Shown: positions 1 through 8,172 of the stretch, piece by piece
Layout of the letters: the number at the start of each line of letters is the position of its first letter
Position numbering within the stretch: position 1 is the first letter of the stretch
Origin: an uncultured Mycoplasmatota bacterium
Lineage (GTDB): Bacteria > Bacillota_I > Bacilli_A > RF39 > UBA660
Direction: 5' to 3'
NCBI GenBank assembly: GCA_900546715.1
Contig: UREA01000018.1
Coordinates: 1 to 29,102 of the forward strand
Length of the DNA: 29,102 nt
Program-made: the position numbers and the translations under genes
The notes under the pieces: generated by a model
What the model was told of the DNA's origin: nothing
Seen by the model: only the letters and a program-made list of their open reading frames with translations
Databases searched by the model: none

Positions 1-77
1 TTTAACTTGGGGTAAGGGGAAGTCTGCCCTTTTTAGTATTTTTAGCTAATTTTTTTCAATTTTTATTTTTCAGATTA
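1..77. other. Left edge, downstream of rpoA; no gene seen
   Basis: This stretch follows the rpoA stop codon in the direction of transcription. In relatives rplQ (L17) comes next, but no L17 start is visible here, so it either lies beyond the edge or is elsewhere. A weak AAGGG/CCCTT pairing with a short T run (about 17-37, plus-strand reading) is the only structure seen, and it is too weak to call a terminator. Confidence 0.4.
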
Positions 78-1022
78 TTACTCCTTAAATGATAGTCCTA
101 ATTCAGCAACTTTATCAAGAACTTCTTTTAAAGATTTCTTACCTAAGTTTCTGATCTTAGTAACTTCTGATTCTTTTTTATTAACTAAATCTTGAACGGT
201 ATGAATACCAGCTCTTTTTAAACAATTGTAAGCTCTAACTGAGAATTCTACTTCTTCAATTGGAGTTTCAAGTGTTTTAGTCATATTATCAACTTTCTTT
301 TCTTGCATTATACCTGTAATATTACTTATTGAATTTAAATCAGCAACTATATTAAAGTGTTCAATTAAAATTTTAGCCGCAAGAGCCATAGCTTCTTCTG
401 GTAACATAGATCCATTAGTTGATACTTCCATAACTAATTTATCATATGATTCATCTTGACCAACACGAGTATCTAGTACTTCATATTTAACAAGTTCAAT
501 TGGTGAATATGAAGAATCTATTGCAATAATGCCAATTTTGTTTTCAGTAAGTTTAGCTTTATTTTCAGCTGCAGGAACATATCCACGACCATTATTAACA
601 GTCATTTCCATACTTATTTTACCCCCCTTAACTAAATTACAAATAACTAAGTCTGGGTTCATTATTTCAACATCAGCATTCTTTTCAATGTCTGCTGCAG
701 TAACTGGTCCTTCAGTTGATTTAACTAATCTTAATGTTTGGACATCTCCGGTATAATTTTTAACTACTAATTTTTTTAATGCAAGTACAATACTTGTTAC
801 ATCTTCCACAACACCTTCAATTTTTTGAAATTCATGCATTACACCATCAATTTTAACAGTTGTAACTGCACTTCCTGGAAGACTTGATAATAATACTCTT
901 CTTAGGGCATTACCTATAGTTGTACCAAAACCTCTTTCTAGGGGTTCAAGTTCAAATTTTGCAAAATGATTACTTTCTTGTATTTCAGTAATCTTATAGT
1001 CTGGTTTTTCAAATTTAATCAT
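78..1022 (-). CDS. rpoA: RNA polymerase alpha subunit
   Basis: This is the alpha subunit, whose dimer nucleates assembly of RNA polymerase and whose C-terminal domain contacts UP elements and activators. The 314-residue length is normal for Firmicutes. Residues 1 to about 230 form the N-terminal assembly domain, with the conserved RGFGTTIGNALRRVLLSS segment near residues 30-47. A short linker follows, and from about residue 255 comes the alpha-CTD with its helix-hairpin-helix residues (RAYNCLKRAGI, then IRNLGKKSLKEV). It is the last gene of the S10-spc-alpha operon seen here, 21 bp after rpsK. Confidence 0.98.
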   Translation of the reverse strand: MIKFEKPDYKITEIQESNHFAKFELEPLERGFGTTIGNALRRVLLSSLPGSAVTTVKIDGVMHEFQKIEGVVEDVTSIVLALKKLVVKNYTGDVQTLRLVKSTEGPVTAADIEKNADVEIMNPDLVICNLVKGGKISMEMTVNNGRGYVPAAENKAKLTENKIGIIAIDSSYSPIELVKYEVLDTRVGQDESYDKLVMEVSTNGSMLPEEAMALAAKILIEHFNIVADLNSISNITGIMQEKKVDNMTKTLETPIEEVEFSVRAYNCLKRAGIHTVQDLVNKKESEVTKIRNLGKKSLKEVLDKVAELGLSFKE

Positions 1023-1043
1023 AATCCACGTTCCTTTCTTTAA

Positions 1044-1427
1044 TTAATTTCTAGGTCTTTTTGGTGGACGGCATCCATTATGAGGAATAGGTGTTTCATC
1101 AACAATACTTGTAATTTCTAATCCTGCTGCTTGAAGTGATCTAATTGCATTTTCTCTTCCTGGTCCAAGGCCTTTAACATAAACATCTACTTTTTTAACT
1201 CCTGCTTCAACTGCTGCTGCAGCTGCTGCTTCACTTGTTAAGCCTGCAGCAAATGGAGTTTTCTTCTTTGATCCTTTATAACCAATACGACCTGCAGATG
1301 ACCAACTTATTGCATTACCATCTTTATCACAAATAGTAACTATTGTATTGTTATAAGTTGAATGAATATGTGCTTCTGCTTCTGGAATATTTTTCTTAAC
1401 TTTTCTTTTTCTTCTATTATATGCCAT
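1044..1427 (-). CDS. rpsK: 30S ribosomal protein S11
   Basis: S11 is a platform protein of the small subunit near the 3' end of 16S rRNA and the E site. The 127-residue protein carries the family core (AHIHSTYNNTIVTICD near residue 20, GSKKKTPFAA, GLGPGRENAIRSL) and the conserved basic C-terminus (GCRPPKRPRN). It starts one base after the rpsM stop codon, which suggests translational coupling within the alpha-operon part of the cluster. Confidence 0.97.
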   Translation of the reverse strand: MAYNRRKRKVKKNIPEAEAHIHSTYNNTIVTICDKDGNAISWSSAGRIGYKGSKKKTPFAAGLTSEAAAAAAVEAGVKKVDVYVKGLGPGRENAIRSLQAAGLEITSIVDETPIPHNGCRPPKRPRN

Positions 1428-1428
1428 A

Positions 1429-1803
1429 TTACTTACCTACTTTCTTTTTATTAGCTACTACTTTTCCTCTACCTTTACGAGTATGAGCATTTCTGTTAGT
1501 TCTTTGACCTCTAACAGGTAGTCCTTTTTTATGTCTAATACCTTGATAACAATTGATTTCCATTTTGTTTTTAATACTCATTTGAACATCACGACGAAGA
1601 TCACCTTCAACAGTATATTTATCTACTTCTTTTCTTAATTTTTGAACTTCATCTTCGGTTAAATCTTTAATTTTTTTACTTGCATCAACTCCAGCATCTT
1701 CACAGATAGTTTTAGCTAAATTTCTACCTATACCATAGATTGCTGTTAAACCAATACAAGTATGTTTTTCACCTGGTAGTTCAATATTTTTAATTCTTGC
1801 CAT
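1429..1803 (-). CDS. rpsM: 30S ribosomal protein S13
   Basis: S13 sits in the head of the small subunit and bridges to the large subunit and the P-site tRNA. The protein is 124 residues. It shows the helix-two-turn-helix start (MARIKNIELPGEKH, then LTAIYGIGRNLAKTIC) and the basic C-terminal tail (YQGIRHKKGLPVRGQRT, ending KVGK) that reaches tRNA. The start codon is preceded by AGGAGG, which overlaps the end of rpmJ. Confidence 0.97.
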   Translation of the reverse strand: MARIKNIELPGEKHTCIGLTAIYGIGRNLAKTICEDAGVDASKKIKDLTEDEVQKLRKEVDKYTVEGDLRRDVQMSIKNKMEINCYQGIRHKKGLPVRGQRTNRNAHTRKGRGKVVANKKKVGK

Positions 1804-1814
1804 ATAATCCTCCT

Positions 1815-1928
1815 TTAACCTTGAACTTGTTTATGTTTAGGATTTTCACAAATAACCCTAACTTTTCCTTTTCTTCTGACAATTTTACATTTCTTACAGA
1901 TTTTTTTTACACTTGGTCTAACTTTCAT
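1815..1928 (-). CDS. rpmJ: 50S ribosomal protein L36, zinc-binding form
   Basis: This 37-residue gene lies between infA and rpsM. The translation starts MKVRPSVKKICKKC and ends NPKHKQVQG. Cys11, Cys14, Cys27 and His32 form the zinc-ribbon ligand set of the C+ type of L36. The ATG at 1926-1928 has an upstream AAGGAG at proper spacing, and the TAA at 1815-1817 touches the rpsM ribosome binding site. The position between infA and rpsM is the canonical one. L36 binds 23S rRNA near the L7/L12 stalk base. Confidence 0.97.
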   Translation of the reverse strand: MKVRPSVKKICKKCKIVRRKGKVRVICENPKHKQVQG

Positions 1929-1939
1929 AATTTCACTCC

Positions 1940-2158
1940 TTATCTATTATTCCATTTTATTATCCCACGTTCTAAATCGTATGGTGAAAGTTCTACTGTA
2001 ACTTTATCACCTGGTAGAATACGAATCATATTCATACGCATTTTACCAGAGACGTAGGCTTTTACAGTATGTCCATTTGGAAGTTCTACAAGATAATCAA
2101 TACCTTTTAAAACTTCAATAACTTTACCTTCAACTTCAATTTTATCTTTTTTTCCCAT
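1940..2158 (-). CDS. infA: Translation initiation factor IF-1
   Basis: IF-1 binds the 30S A site and helps IF-2 and IF-3 select the initiator tRNA. At 72 residues it is the standard length and is essentially one OB-fold S1 domain. The family signature runs through KIEVEGKVIEVLKG, the NGHTVKAYVSGKMRMN stretch and LPGDKVTVELSPYDLERG. It lies 3 bp after map and 11 bp before rpmJ, in the usual order. Confidence 0.98.
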   Translation of the reverse strand: MGKKDKIEVEGKVIEVLKGIDYLVELPNGHTVKAYVSGKMRMNMIRILPGDKVTVELSPYDLERGIIKWNNR

Positions 2159-2161
2159 TTT

Positions 2162-2905
2162 TTAATCTCCTGTTAATATTTCATATCCGTCTTTTGTAAC
2201 TAAGACTGTATTTTCATAATGCGCAGCATATGCACCATCAGCAGTTTTAACTGTCCAATCATCATCAGCAACATATACATGTTTAGTACCTAAATTAAGC
2301 ATTGGTTCAATACATATTGTCATACCTGCTTTAAGTCTCGTCATATTATGATTATCAAAGTTTGGAACATCTGGTTCTTCATGCATGTTTGTACCAATTC
2401 CATGACCAACTAGTTCTTCAACAACTGATAAGCCATGAGAGTGAGCATATTCTTCAACTGCCACAGAGATATCTCTAATACGAGCTCCTTCTTTAACCTG
2501 ACTTACTCCAGCATAAAAGGCACCTTTGGTATCTTCAACTAATGCTTTAACATTTTCTGGAACACTACCTATAATATATGTTCTTGTTGCATCAGCATGA
2601 TAACCTTTATATGATAATACCAAATCAACTGATACAATATCACCATTTTGAAGTACTCTACCCGAAGGTATTCCATGAACTACTTCATCATTAACTGATA
2701 CACAAACACTTTTTGGATATCCTTCAAATCCGAGTGTCGAAGAAATACAATCATTTTTCTTAAGAAATTCTTCAACTATTTTGTTTATTTTATCAGTTGT
2801 AATTCCTGGTTTAATATTTTTTTCTATTTCTTTGAAGCAAAGAATATTTTTCTCTCCAGCTTCACGCATTAGTTCGATTTCTCTTGCACTTTTAATACTA
2901 ATCAT
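2162..2905 (-). CDS. map: Type I methionine aminopeptidase
   Basis: This enzyme removes the N-terminal methionine from nascent proteins when the second residue is small. The 247-residue chain has the pita-bread fold and all five metal ligands in place: Asp94 (VSVDLVL), Asp105 (HADATRT), His168 (GHGIGTNMHEEP), Glu200 (CIEPML) and Glu231 (YENTVLVT). His77 (VVHGIP) is the substrate-contacting histidine. There is no N-terminal zinc-finger extension, so it is the short bacterial form. The start overlaps the 3' end of adk by 8 bp, indicating coupled translation. Confidence 0.97.
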   Translation of the reverse strand: MISIKSAREIELMREAGEKNILCFKEIEKNIKPGITTDKINKIVEEFLKKNDCISSTLGFEGYPKSVCVSVNDEVVHGIPSGRVLQNGDIVSVDLVLSYKGYHADATRTYIIGSVPENVKALVEDTKGAFYAGVSQVKEGARIRDISVAVEEYAHSHGLSVVEELVGHGIGTNMHEEPDVPNFDNHNMTRLKAGMTICIEPMLNLGTKHVYVADDDWTVKTADGAYAAHYENTVLVTKDGYEILTGD

Positions 2906-3533
2906 TAGCTACCTCTAAGATACTTTCAAATATATCTTGTACATCTTTATTAACATCTATTTTAATTAATTTTTCTTTATCTTCATAATATTTTAATATA
3001 GAATCGGTATTATCTAAAAATGTTTTAAATCTTACTTTGAATGATTCAACATTATCATCATCTCTTTTTATTAGAATACTTCCACAATTATCACAAATAC
3101 CATCTACTTTTGGTTTAAGTTTATCTATATTAACATTATAAGATTTTCCACAATTACAAGTAAGTCTACCTGTAATTCTATTTATAGCTTCTGATTCATC
3201 TAAATCTAGATAAATAACAATATAATCGTCTGTTAAGATTTCATCTAAAGATTTGGCTTGATTAAGAGTCCTAGGAAAACCATCTAAAATAAATGGTTTT
3301 CCATCGGTACTTGTAAGTTTATCTTTAACTAGCTTTATAATTAAATCATCACTAACAAGTTCGCCTTTATCTATAATATTTTTTACTTCCTTACCTATTT
3401 CGCTACCAGAATTAATAGCTTCTCTTAGCATATCTCCAGTAGAAATATGGTTATATCCAAATTTTTCTTTTAACATATTACTTTGAGTTCCTTTACCAGC
3501 AGCTGGTGGAGCAATAAATATTATATTTTTCAT
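2898..3533 (-). CDS. adk: Adenylate kinase, zinc-lid type
   Basis: Adenylate kinase interconverts ATP plus AMP with two ADP in the cytoplasm. The P-loop (residues 8-16, APPAAGKGT) contains the catalytic Lys14, AMP-binding residues lie around HISTGDMLR (29-37), and the LID spans about 121-160. The LID holds four cysteines (126, 128, 147, 150). The first pair is C-x-C rather than the usual C-x-x-C, one residue shorter than typical Firmicute enzymes. The first P-loop residue is Ala where Gly is usual. At 211 residues the length is normal. It overlaps secY by 4 bp (ATGA) and map by 8 bp. Confidence 0.96.
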   Translation of the reverse strand: MKNIIFIAPPAAGKGTQSNMLKEKFGYNHISTGDMLREAINSGSEIGKEVKNIIDKGELVSDDLIIKLVKDKLTSTDGKPFILDGFPRTLNQAKSLDEILTDDYIVIYLDLDESEAINRITGRLTCNCGKSYNVNIDKLKPKVDGICDNCGSILIKRDDDNVESFKVRFKTFLDNTDSILKYYEDKEKLIKIDVNKDVQDIFESILEVAND

Positions 3534-4795
3534 TTTAGCCTCTTTCTTTTTGCCGCATAGCTACGGCTTACTAAACTACTTTCAATTTGTTTATATGTTT
3601 CAATAGCAACTCCAACAACGATTAATATTCCAGTTCCGCCGATTGATACGGTTGATGGAAGATCAAAAATCATAGAGAATACTATTGGTATTGCAGATAA
3701 CACTACTAGGAATAAACTACCTGTGAATGTTAACTTACCTAAAGTATTACTAATATACTTTGATGTATCTTCTCCTGGTCTAATTCCTGGAATGTATCCA
3801 CCTCTTTTATTTAGGTTTTTACTCATTTCATCAGGATTCATTTGCATAAATGTATAAAAATATCCAAAGAACATTATTAAGATTATGTATAAAATAAATC
3901 CTGTAAATGTATCATAATTTATATAAGTATTAACAAAATTAATAGCTCTTTCATTACCAATAATATTAACTATTGTTGCAGGTATCGTAATAAGTATTTG
4001 CGCAAATATTACGGGAATAACACCTGCTGAATTTATTTTTATTGGTAAAAAACTTTGTTGTGCACCATAAGCACTGGTACTTCTGTTTGCGTATTGAATA
4101 GGTATTCGTCTTTCTGCTAGTTGTATCCATATAATACCTACAATTATAAGAATATATGAAATAACAAACAGGATAAAGAAGAATATTCCTAAGCCTAAGC
4201 TATATGTATCAGCCGTAATAAATCCGTCGTATGCTCCAGTGAAGACACTTGGCATACTCATGATAATACCTGCCATGATTAGCATTGATTGACCATTACC
4301 TAAACCTTTATTAGTAATTTGGTCTCCCATCCATAAACAGAAGGCAGTACCAGCAGTCATAACTAGTGAAGTCTTAAGCATTGTGAATATATCACTACCA
4401 TTCATAAAGAACACACACATTACATAAGCTTGAATAAACGCTATTATAATACCTAAATATCTAGTAATTTTATTAATCTTTTGTCTACCTACATATCCTT
4501 GTTCTTTTAAATCCTTAAAATAAGGAATTATATCCATTTGGAGTAATTGTGTTATGATTGATGCGGTGATATATGGAGATACTCCAAGGCCAAAAATCGC
4601 AAAATTACGAAGGCCTCCACCACTCATAATATTAAATATTTCTAAAAATCCTAACTCATCATATACTCGGGATGCCCAAGGAATAGTAATAGCACTACCT
4701 AAACAAAATATTCCTAGACAAAAAATGGTAAAATAAATTCTTTTTCTTAAATCTTTATTAGTTTTACTAAAAAGTTGGGAAAACCCACGAAACAT
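3530..4795 (-). CDS. secY: Protein translocase channel subunit SecY
   Basis: SecY forms the protein-conducting channel in the cytoplasmic membrane, working with SecE, SecG (16164-16382 here) and the SecA motor. The 421-residue protein has the expected multi-spanning pattern of about ten hydrophobic segments. Family landmarks are the plug/TM2 region (LGVSPYITASIITQLLQ, near 70-86) and the cytoplasmic loops with AERRIPIQYANR and KRGGYIPGIRPGE, which contact ribosome and SecA. It starts directly after the rplO stop and ends in a 4-bp overlap with adk. Confidence 0.98.
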   Translation of the reverse strand: MFRGFSQLFSKTNKDLRKRIYFTIFCLGIFCLGSAITIPWASRVYDELGFLEIFNIMSGGGLRNFAIFGLGVSPYITASIITQLLQMDIIPYFKDLKEQGYVGRQKINKITRYLGIIIAFIQAYVMCVFFMNGSDIFTMLKTSLVMTAGTAFCLWMGDQITNKGLGNGQSMLIMAGIIMSMPSVFTGAYDGFITADTYSLGLGIFFFILFVISYILIIVGIIWIQLAERRIPIQYANRSTSAYGAQQSFLPIKINSAGVIPVIFAQILITIPATIVNIIGNERAINFVNTYINYDTFTGFILYIILIMFFGYFYTFMQMNPDEMSKNLNKRGGYIPGIRPGEDTSKYISNTLGKLTFTGSLFLVVLSAIPIVFSMIFDLPSTVSIGGTGILIVVGVAIETYKQIESSLVSRSYAAKRKRLK

Positions 4796-5239
4796 CTAAA
4801 TCACCTCAGCTTTGCCACCGGAATTTTCAATTTTTGTAACAGCTTTACTAGAGAATCTGTGAGCTTTAACTGTTAACTTTTTAGTAAGTTCACCATTTGC
4901 TAAAACTTTTACTCCATTAAGTTGTTTCTTGATAATTTTTCTTTCTTTAAGAATTTCTGGTGTTACAGTATCACCATCATTAAAGTGCTTTTCTAAATCT
5001 GCTAGATTAATTACTGCAAATTTAGTTGCAAAATTTTTATTATTAAATCCTCTGATTGGGATTCTTCTATGAAGTGGAGTTTGTCCACCTTGGAACCATG
5101 CAGGAATTGATGCACCACTTCTTGATTTTTGACCGTTTTCACCACGAGTGGCAGTTTTACCCATACCAGATCCTGGTCCACGGCCTACTCTTTTAGAAAC
5201 TTTAGTTTCTTTACTTTTTGGTAAATTTTCTAATCTCAT
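4796..5239 (-). CDS. rplO: 50S ribosomal protein L15
   Basis: L15 is a late-assembly large-subunit protein. I place the start at the ATG at 5237-5239 (MRLENLPKSKETK) rather than the in-frame ATG 13 codons upstream, because L15 normally begins this way and the upstream version would run into rpsE. The result is 147 residues, the family length. The glycine/arginine-rich N-terminal arm (GRGPGSGMGKTATRG) threads into rRNA. The gene begins one base after rpsE, where rpmD would normally intervene. Confidence 0.96.
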   Translation of the reverse strand: MRLENLPKSKETKVSKRVGRGPGSGMGKTATRGENGQKSRSGASIPAWFQGGQTPLHRRIPIRGFNNKNFATKFAVINLADLEKHFNDGDTVTPEILKERKIIKKQLNGVKVLANGELTKKLTVKAHRFSSKAVTKIENSGGKAEVI

Positions 5240-5240
5240 A

Positions 5241-5747
5241 TTATAATTCCTCAACTTTCTTGCCACGAAGTTCAGCAATATGTTCTGGTGTTCTTTGCAT
5301 CTTTAATGCATCAAGTGTTGCTTTAGCAACATTTACTTGAGTATTAGCTCCAAGTGATTTAGCAACAATATCCTTAACACCAGCTAGTTCTAAAACAGCT
5401 CTGGCAGCTCCACCAGCAATGATACCACGACCTTCTTTAGCAGGTTTGATTAATACTACAGCTCTACCAACTTTAGCCATCATTTCATGGGGAACAGTTC
5501 TGTTATCTTTTAGGGCAACTCTACATACATTTTTATTAGCTGCTTGAATTGCTTTTTTAATTGCTTCAGGTACTTCATTAGCTTTACCGCTACCAATACC
5601 AACTAGTCCTTTTCTATATCCAACAGCAACAGTTGCAGAAAAACGGAAGTGTCTTCCACCTTGGGTAACTTTAGTTACACGAGTTATTGAAATAACTTTT
5701 TCTTCAAGTAAATTTTTCTTATTTTCAAATTTATTATCTTTTCTCAT
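5241..5747 (-). CDS. rpsE: 30S ribosomal protein S5
   Basis: S5 lines the mRNA entry tunnel of the small subunit and influences decoding accuracy. The 168-residue protein has the N-terminal double-stranded RNA-binding-like domain (VISITRVTKVTQGGRHFRF, with VAVGYRKGLVGIGSGKA) and the C-terminal S5 domain (GRGIIAGGAARAVLELAGV, SLGANTQVN). It is followed after one base by rplO. The usual neighbour rpmD is absent. Confidence 0.97.
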   Translation of the reverse strand: MRKDNKFENKKNLLEEKVISITRVTKVTQGGRHFRFSATVAVGYRKGLVGIGSGKANEVPEAIKKAIQAANKNVCRVALKDNRTVPHEMMAKVGRAVVLIKPAKEGRGIIAGGAARAVLELAGVKDIVAKSLGANTQVNVAKATLDALKMQRTPEHIAELRGKKVEEL

Positions 5748-5755
5748 GTTACCTC

Positions 5756-6112
5756 CTAAAATTCTAATCCTGCTTCTCTTGCTGCATCAGCAAGGGCTGA
5801 AACTCTACCATGATAAGCGTATCCACCACGGTCAAATACGACATTTTTAATTTTTAATTTTAAACATTTTTCAGCAATATCTTTTCCTACTGCTTTAGCA
5901 GCTTCAATATTACCACCATTTTTAATTTTTAATTCTAAATTTGAAGAACTTGCTAGGGTTGTTCCTGTTACATCATCAATAACTTGAGCATAAATTCCTT
6001 TATTTGATCTAAATACATTAAGTCTTGGACATTCTTTAGTTCCAGAAATATTCTTACGAACTCTTTCGTGTCTTCTAACTCTTGCAACATTTCTCGCTTC
6101 TTTTTTAATCAT
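5756..6112 (-). CDS. rplR: 50S ribosomal protein L18
   Basis: L18 binds 5S rRNA and, with L5 and L25-type proteins, anchors it in the central protuberance. At 118 residues it has the basic N-terminus (ARVRRHERVRKNISG), the CPRLNVFRSNKGIYAQVIDD core and the C-terminal VVFDRGGYAYHGRVSALADAAREAGLEF signature. It lies 16 bp after rplF and 8 bp before rpsE. Confidence 0.97.
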   Translation of the reverse strand: MIKKEARNVARVRRHERVRKNISGTKECPRLNVFRSNKGIYAQVIDDVTGTTLASSSNLELKIKNGGNIEAAKAVGKDIAEKCLKLKIKNVVFDRGGYAYHGRVSALADAAREAGLEF

Positions 6113-6128
6113 TTCCTATACTCCTTCC

Positions 6129-6665
6129 CTAAGCCGCTTTCTTACCTTCTTTACGACGAACATGTTCATCTTTATAACGAATACCTTTACCTTTATAAGG
6201 TTCTGGTTCTCTTATCTTACGAATATTCGCCGCAAATTCAGAAACTTTTTGCTTATCAATTCCATGAATTGTAATTTCAGTATTTGATTCACTAGTAACA
6301 GATAAGTCACTAGGAGCAACAAGCACTACTGGGTGAGAATATCCAGCATTAACAGTAATTTTATTACCACTAACATTAAAACGATATCCAACACCAACTG
6401 CTTCTAATCCTTTAGAAAAACCTGCGTGTACACCAATAATCATATTATTAATTAATGAATTAGTAGTTCCTTGCATCATATTAGCTTTTTTGCTTTCCTT
6501 AACTTGTTTAGTTAAAACAGTATTATCAACTACTTCAACATTAATTAAATTACTAAATGTATAACTTAATTCTCCTTTAGGACCTTTTACAGTAACATTA
6601 TTTCCATCAACACTAACAGTTACACCTTCAGGGATAGTTAGTTTTCTTTCACCAATTCTACTCAT
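6129..6665 (-). CDS. rplF: 50S ribosomal protein L6
   Basis: L6 lies at the base of the L7/L12 stalk near the sarcin-ricin loop where GTPase factors bind. The 178-residue protein contains the two repeated L6 domains, beginning MSRIGERKLTIPEGV, and the C-terminal signature EPEPYKGKGIRYKDEHVRRKEGKKA. Position and length are canonical, 6 bp after rpsH. Confidence 0.97.
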   Translation of the reverse strand: MSRIGERKLTIPEGVTVSVDGNNVTVKGPKGELSYTFSNLINVEVVDNTVLTKQVKESKKANMMQGTTNSLINNMIIGVHAGFSKGLEAVGVGYRFNVSGNKITVNAGYSHPVVLVAPSDLSVTSESNTEITIHGIDKQKVSEFAANIRKIREPEPYKGKGIRYKDEHVRRKEGKKAA

Positions 6666-6671
6666 AATTCC

Positions 6672-7070
6672 TTACCAAATATAGGCAAGTACTTCACCTC
6701 CTAATCCCTTAGCTCTAGCTTCCTTATCAGTCATTAAACCTTCAGAAGTTGAAATTATAGCAATACCTAGTCCATTTAGTACATGAGGAAGTTCATCAAC
6801 TTTAGCATAAACTCTTAAACCAGACTTACTAATTCTTTTAAGTCCAGTAATAACTCTTTCTTTCTTAGGTCCATACTTTAAAGTCAATGTAAGTTTATCA
6901 CCATTACTATTCTTTTCATAAGTATAATCTGCAATAAAACCTTCTCTTTTAAGTATTTCTGCAATACCAAGAGTCATTTTTGTACCTATAACTTCAACTG
7001 TTGCGTATTTCATTTGATTAGCATTACGAATACGAGTTAACATATCTGCTATTTTATCTTGTACAAACAT
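6672..7070 (-). CDS. rpsH: 30S ribosomal protein S8
   Basis: S8 is a primary binder of helix 21 of 16S rRNA and, in some bacteria, the translational repressor of the spc operon. I choose the ATG at 7068-7070 (MFVQDKIADMLTRIRNAN), which gives the standard 132 residues and has AAGGAGG just upstream. The longer frame starting at 7088 would overlap rpsN and add six unusual residues. The C-terminal rRNA-binding signature ISTSEGLMTDKEARAKGLGG is intact. Confidence 0.97.
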   Translation of the reverse strand: MFVQDKIADMLTRIRNANQMKYATVEVIGTKMTLGIAEILKREGFIADYTYEKNSNGDKLTLTLKYGPKKERVITGLKRISKSGLRVYAKVDELPHVLNGLGIAIISTSEGLMTDKEARAKGLGGEVLAYIW

Positions 7071-7081
7071 TTTATTCCTCC

Positions 7082-7267
7082 TTACCAACTAGATTTCTTA
7101 ACACCAGGTAATTTACCTTCATTTGCTAGTTCTCTAAAACAAATTCTGCAAATACCATATTTTCTTAATACTCCATGTGGTCTTCCACAACGATTACATC
7201 TAGTGTAAGCACGAGTACTAAACTTAGGTGTTCTTTTGTTTTTTACTATCATACTTTTCTTTGCCAT
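7082..7267 (-). CDS. rpsN: 30S ribosomal protein S14, zinc-binding short form
   Basis: S14 belongs to the head of the small subunit. This is the 61-residue C+ form with a zinc ribbon: Cys24-x-x-Cys27 and Cys40-x-x-Cys43. It has the usual ends (MAKKSMIVKNKRTPKF and LPGVKKSSW). It lies between rplE and rpsH as in other Firmicutes. The S14 and L36 zinc forms here imply adequate zinc supply; no zinc-free paralog is in the window. Confidence 0.97.
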   Translation of the reverse strand: MAKKSMIVKNKRTPKFSTRAYTRCNRCGRPHGVLRKYGICRICFRELANEGKLPGVKKSSW

Positions 7268-7276
7268 AAGTCCTCC

Positions 7277-7816
7277 TTAATTCTTGAAAGGCATTCCAAA
7301 GCCTTTAAGTAAACTTTTAGCTTCTTCATTGCTCTTTGCAGTTGTTACGAACACGATATCCATACCACGAACTTTAACAACATCATCATATTCAATTTCT
7401 GGGAATATAAGTTGTTCTTTGATACCTAAAGTATAATTACCATGGCCATCAAATGAATGAGCAGATACTCCACGGAAATCTCTTACACGAGGAAGTCCAA
7501 CTTTAACTAACTTTTCAAAGAAATAATACATATTTTCTCCTCTTAAAGTTACTTTTACACCAACAGGTTGACCTTCTCTTATTTTAAATCCAGCGATTGA
7601 CTTACGAGCTTTTGTAACAACAGGTTTTTGACCAGTAATTTGAGTTAAGTCATTAACTGCTGCTGTTATAAATTTTTCATCTTTACTTCCTTCACCAGCA
7701 CCAATATTAACAATAATTTTTTCCAATTTTGGTACTTGCATAACTGAAGTATATCCGAATTCTTTCATTAATGCAGGAATAATTTCCTTAGTATATTTTT
7801 CTTTAAAATTACTCAT
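7277..7816 (-). CDS. rplE: 50S ribosomal protein L5
   Basis: L5 binds 5S rRNA and contacts the P-site tRNA and S13. The 179-residue length is standard. Signatures include KIIVNIGAGEG, ITGQKPVVTKARKSIAGFKIREG, and the 5S-binding stretch GLPRVRDFRGVSAHSFDGHGN. It lies 2 bp after rplX and 9 bp before rpsN. Confidence 0.97.
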   Translation of the reverse strand: MSNFKEKYTKEIIPALMKEFGYTSVMQVPKLEKIIVNIGAGEGSKDEKFITAAVNDLTQITGQKPVVTKARKSIAGFKIREGQPVGVKVTLRGENMYYFFEKLVKVGLPRVRDFRGVSAHSFDGHGNYTLGIKEQLIFPEIEYDDVVKVRGMDIVFVTTAKSNEEAKSLLKGFGMPFKN

Positions 7817-7818
7817 AA

Positions 7819-8163
7819 CTACTTACTCGCTTTCCGAGAAGCTGTTTTAGAAGTTTTTTTAGTTTCCTTCTTTTCTTCTTTAGCTTCTACTTTTTCTTTT
7901 TTTTCTTGAGCTTTTTCAGCTTTCTTAATTTCTTTAGCTTGGGCTTCAGTAATTACTTTAACATTAGATACATGAATTGGAGCTTCAATTTCAAAAATTC
8001 CACCCTTATCATTTGTAGTTCTAGGTTTACTATGTTTTTTAACAATATTTACACCTTCAACTACTACTTTATTATCTTTTTTTAATGTTCTAATTACTTT
8101 GCCTTGCTTACCCTTGTCTTCTCCAGTAATTACTAAAACTGTATCATTAACTTTAACTTTCAT
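7819..8163 (-). CDS. rplX: 50S ribosomal protein L24 with lysine-rich tail
   Basis: L24 initiates large-subunit assembly by binding the 5' domain of 23S rRNA. Residues 1 to about 71 hold the KOW motif (NDTVLVITGEDKGKQGKVI) and the family core (VNIVKKHSKPRTTNDKGG). From about residue 72 the protein continues as a charged tail of about 43 residues, rich in Lys, Glu and Ala and ending in a Thr/Ser/Lys run. This brings it to 114 residues, somewhat longer than the roughly 100 usual in Firmicutes. Confidence 0.96.
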   Translation of the reverse strand: MKVKVNDTVLVITGEDKGKQGKVIRTLKKDNKVVVEGVNIVKKHSKPRTTNDKGGIFEIEAPIHVSNVKVITEAQAKEIKKAEKAQEKKEKVEAKEEKKETKKTSKTASRKASK

Positions 8164-8172
8164 TTTTGCCTC

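Noticed and set aside
1..77. Start of rplQ (L17) after rpoA
   Set aside because: The AAGGAG at the rpoA end is part of its last codons, and every nearby frame meets a stop codon; no L17 sequence is visible.
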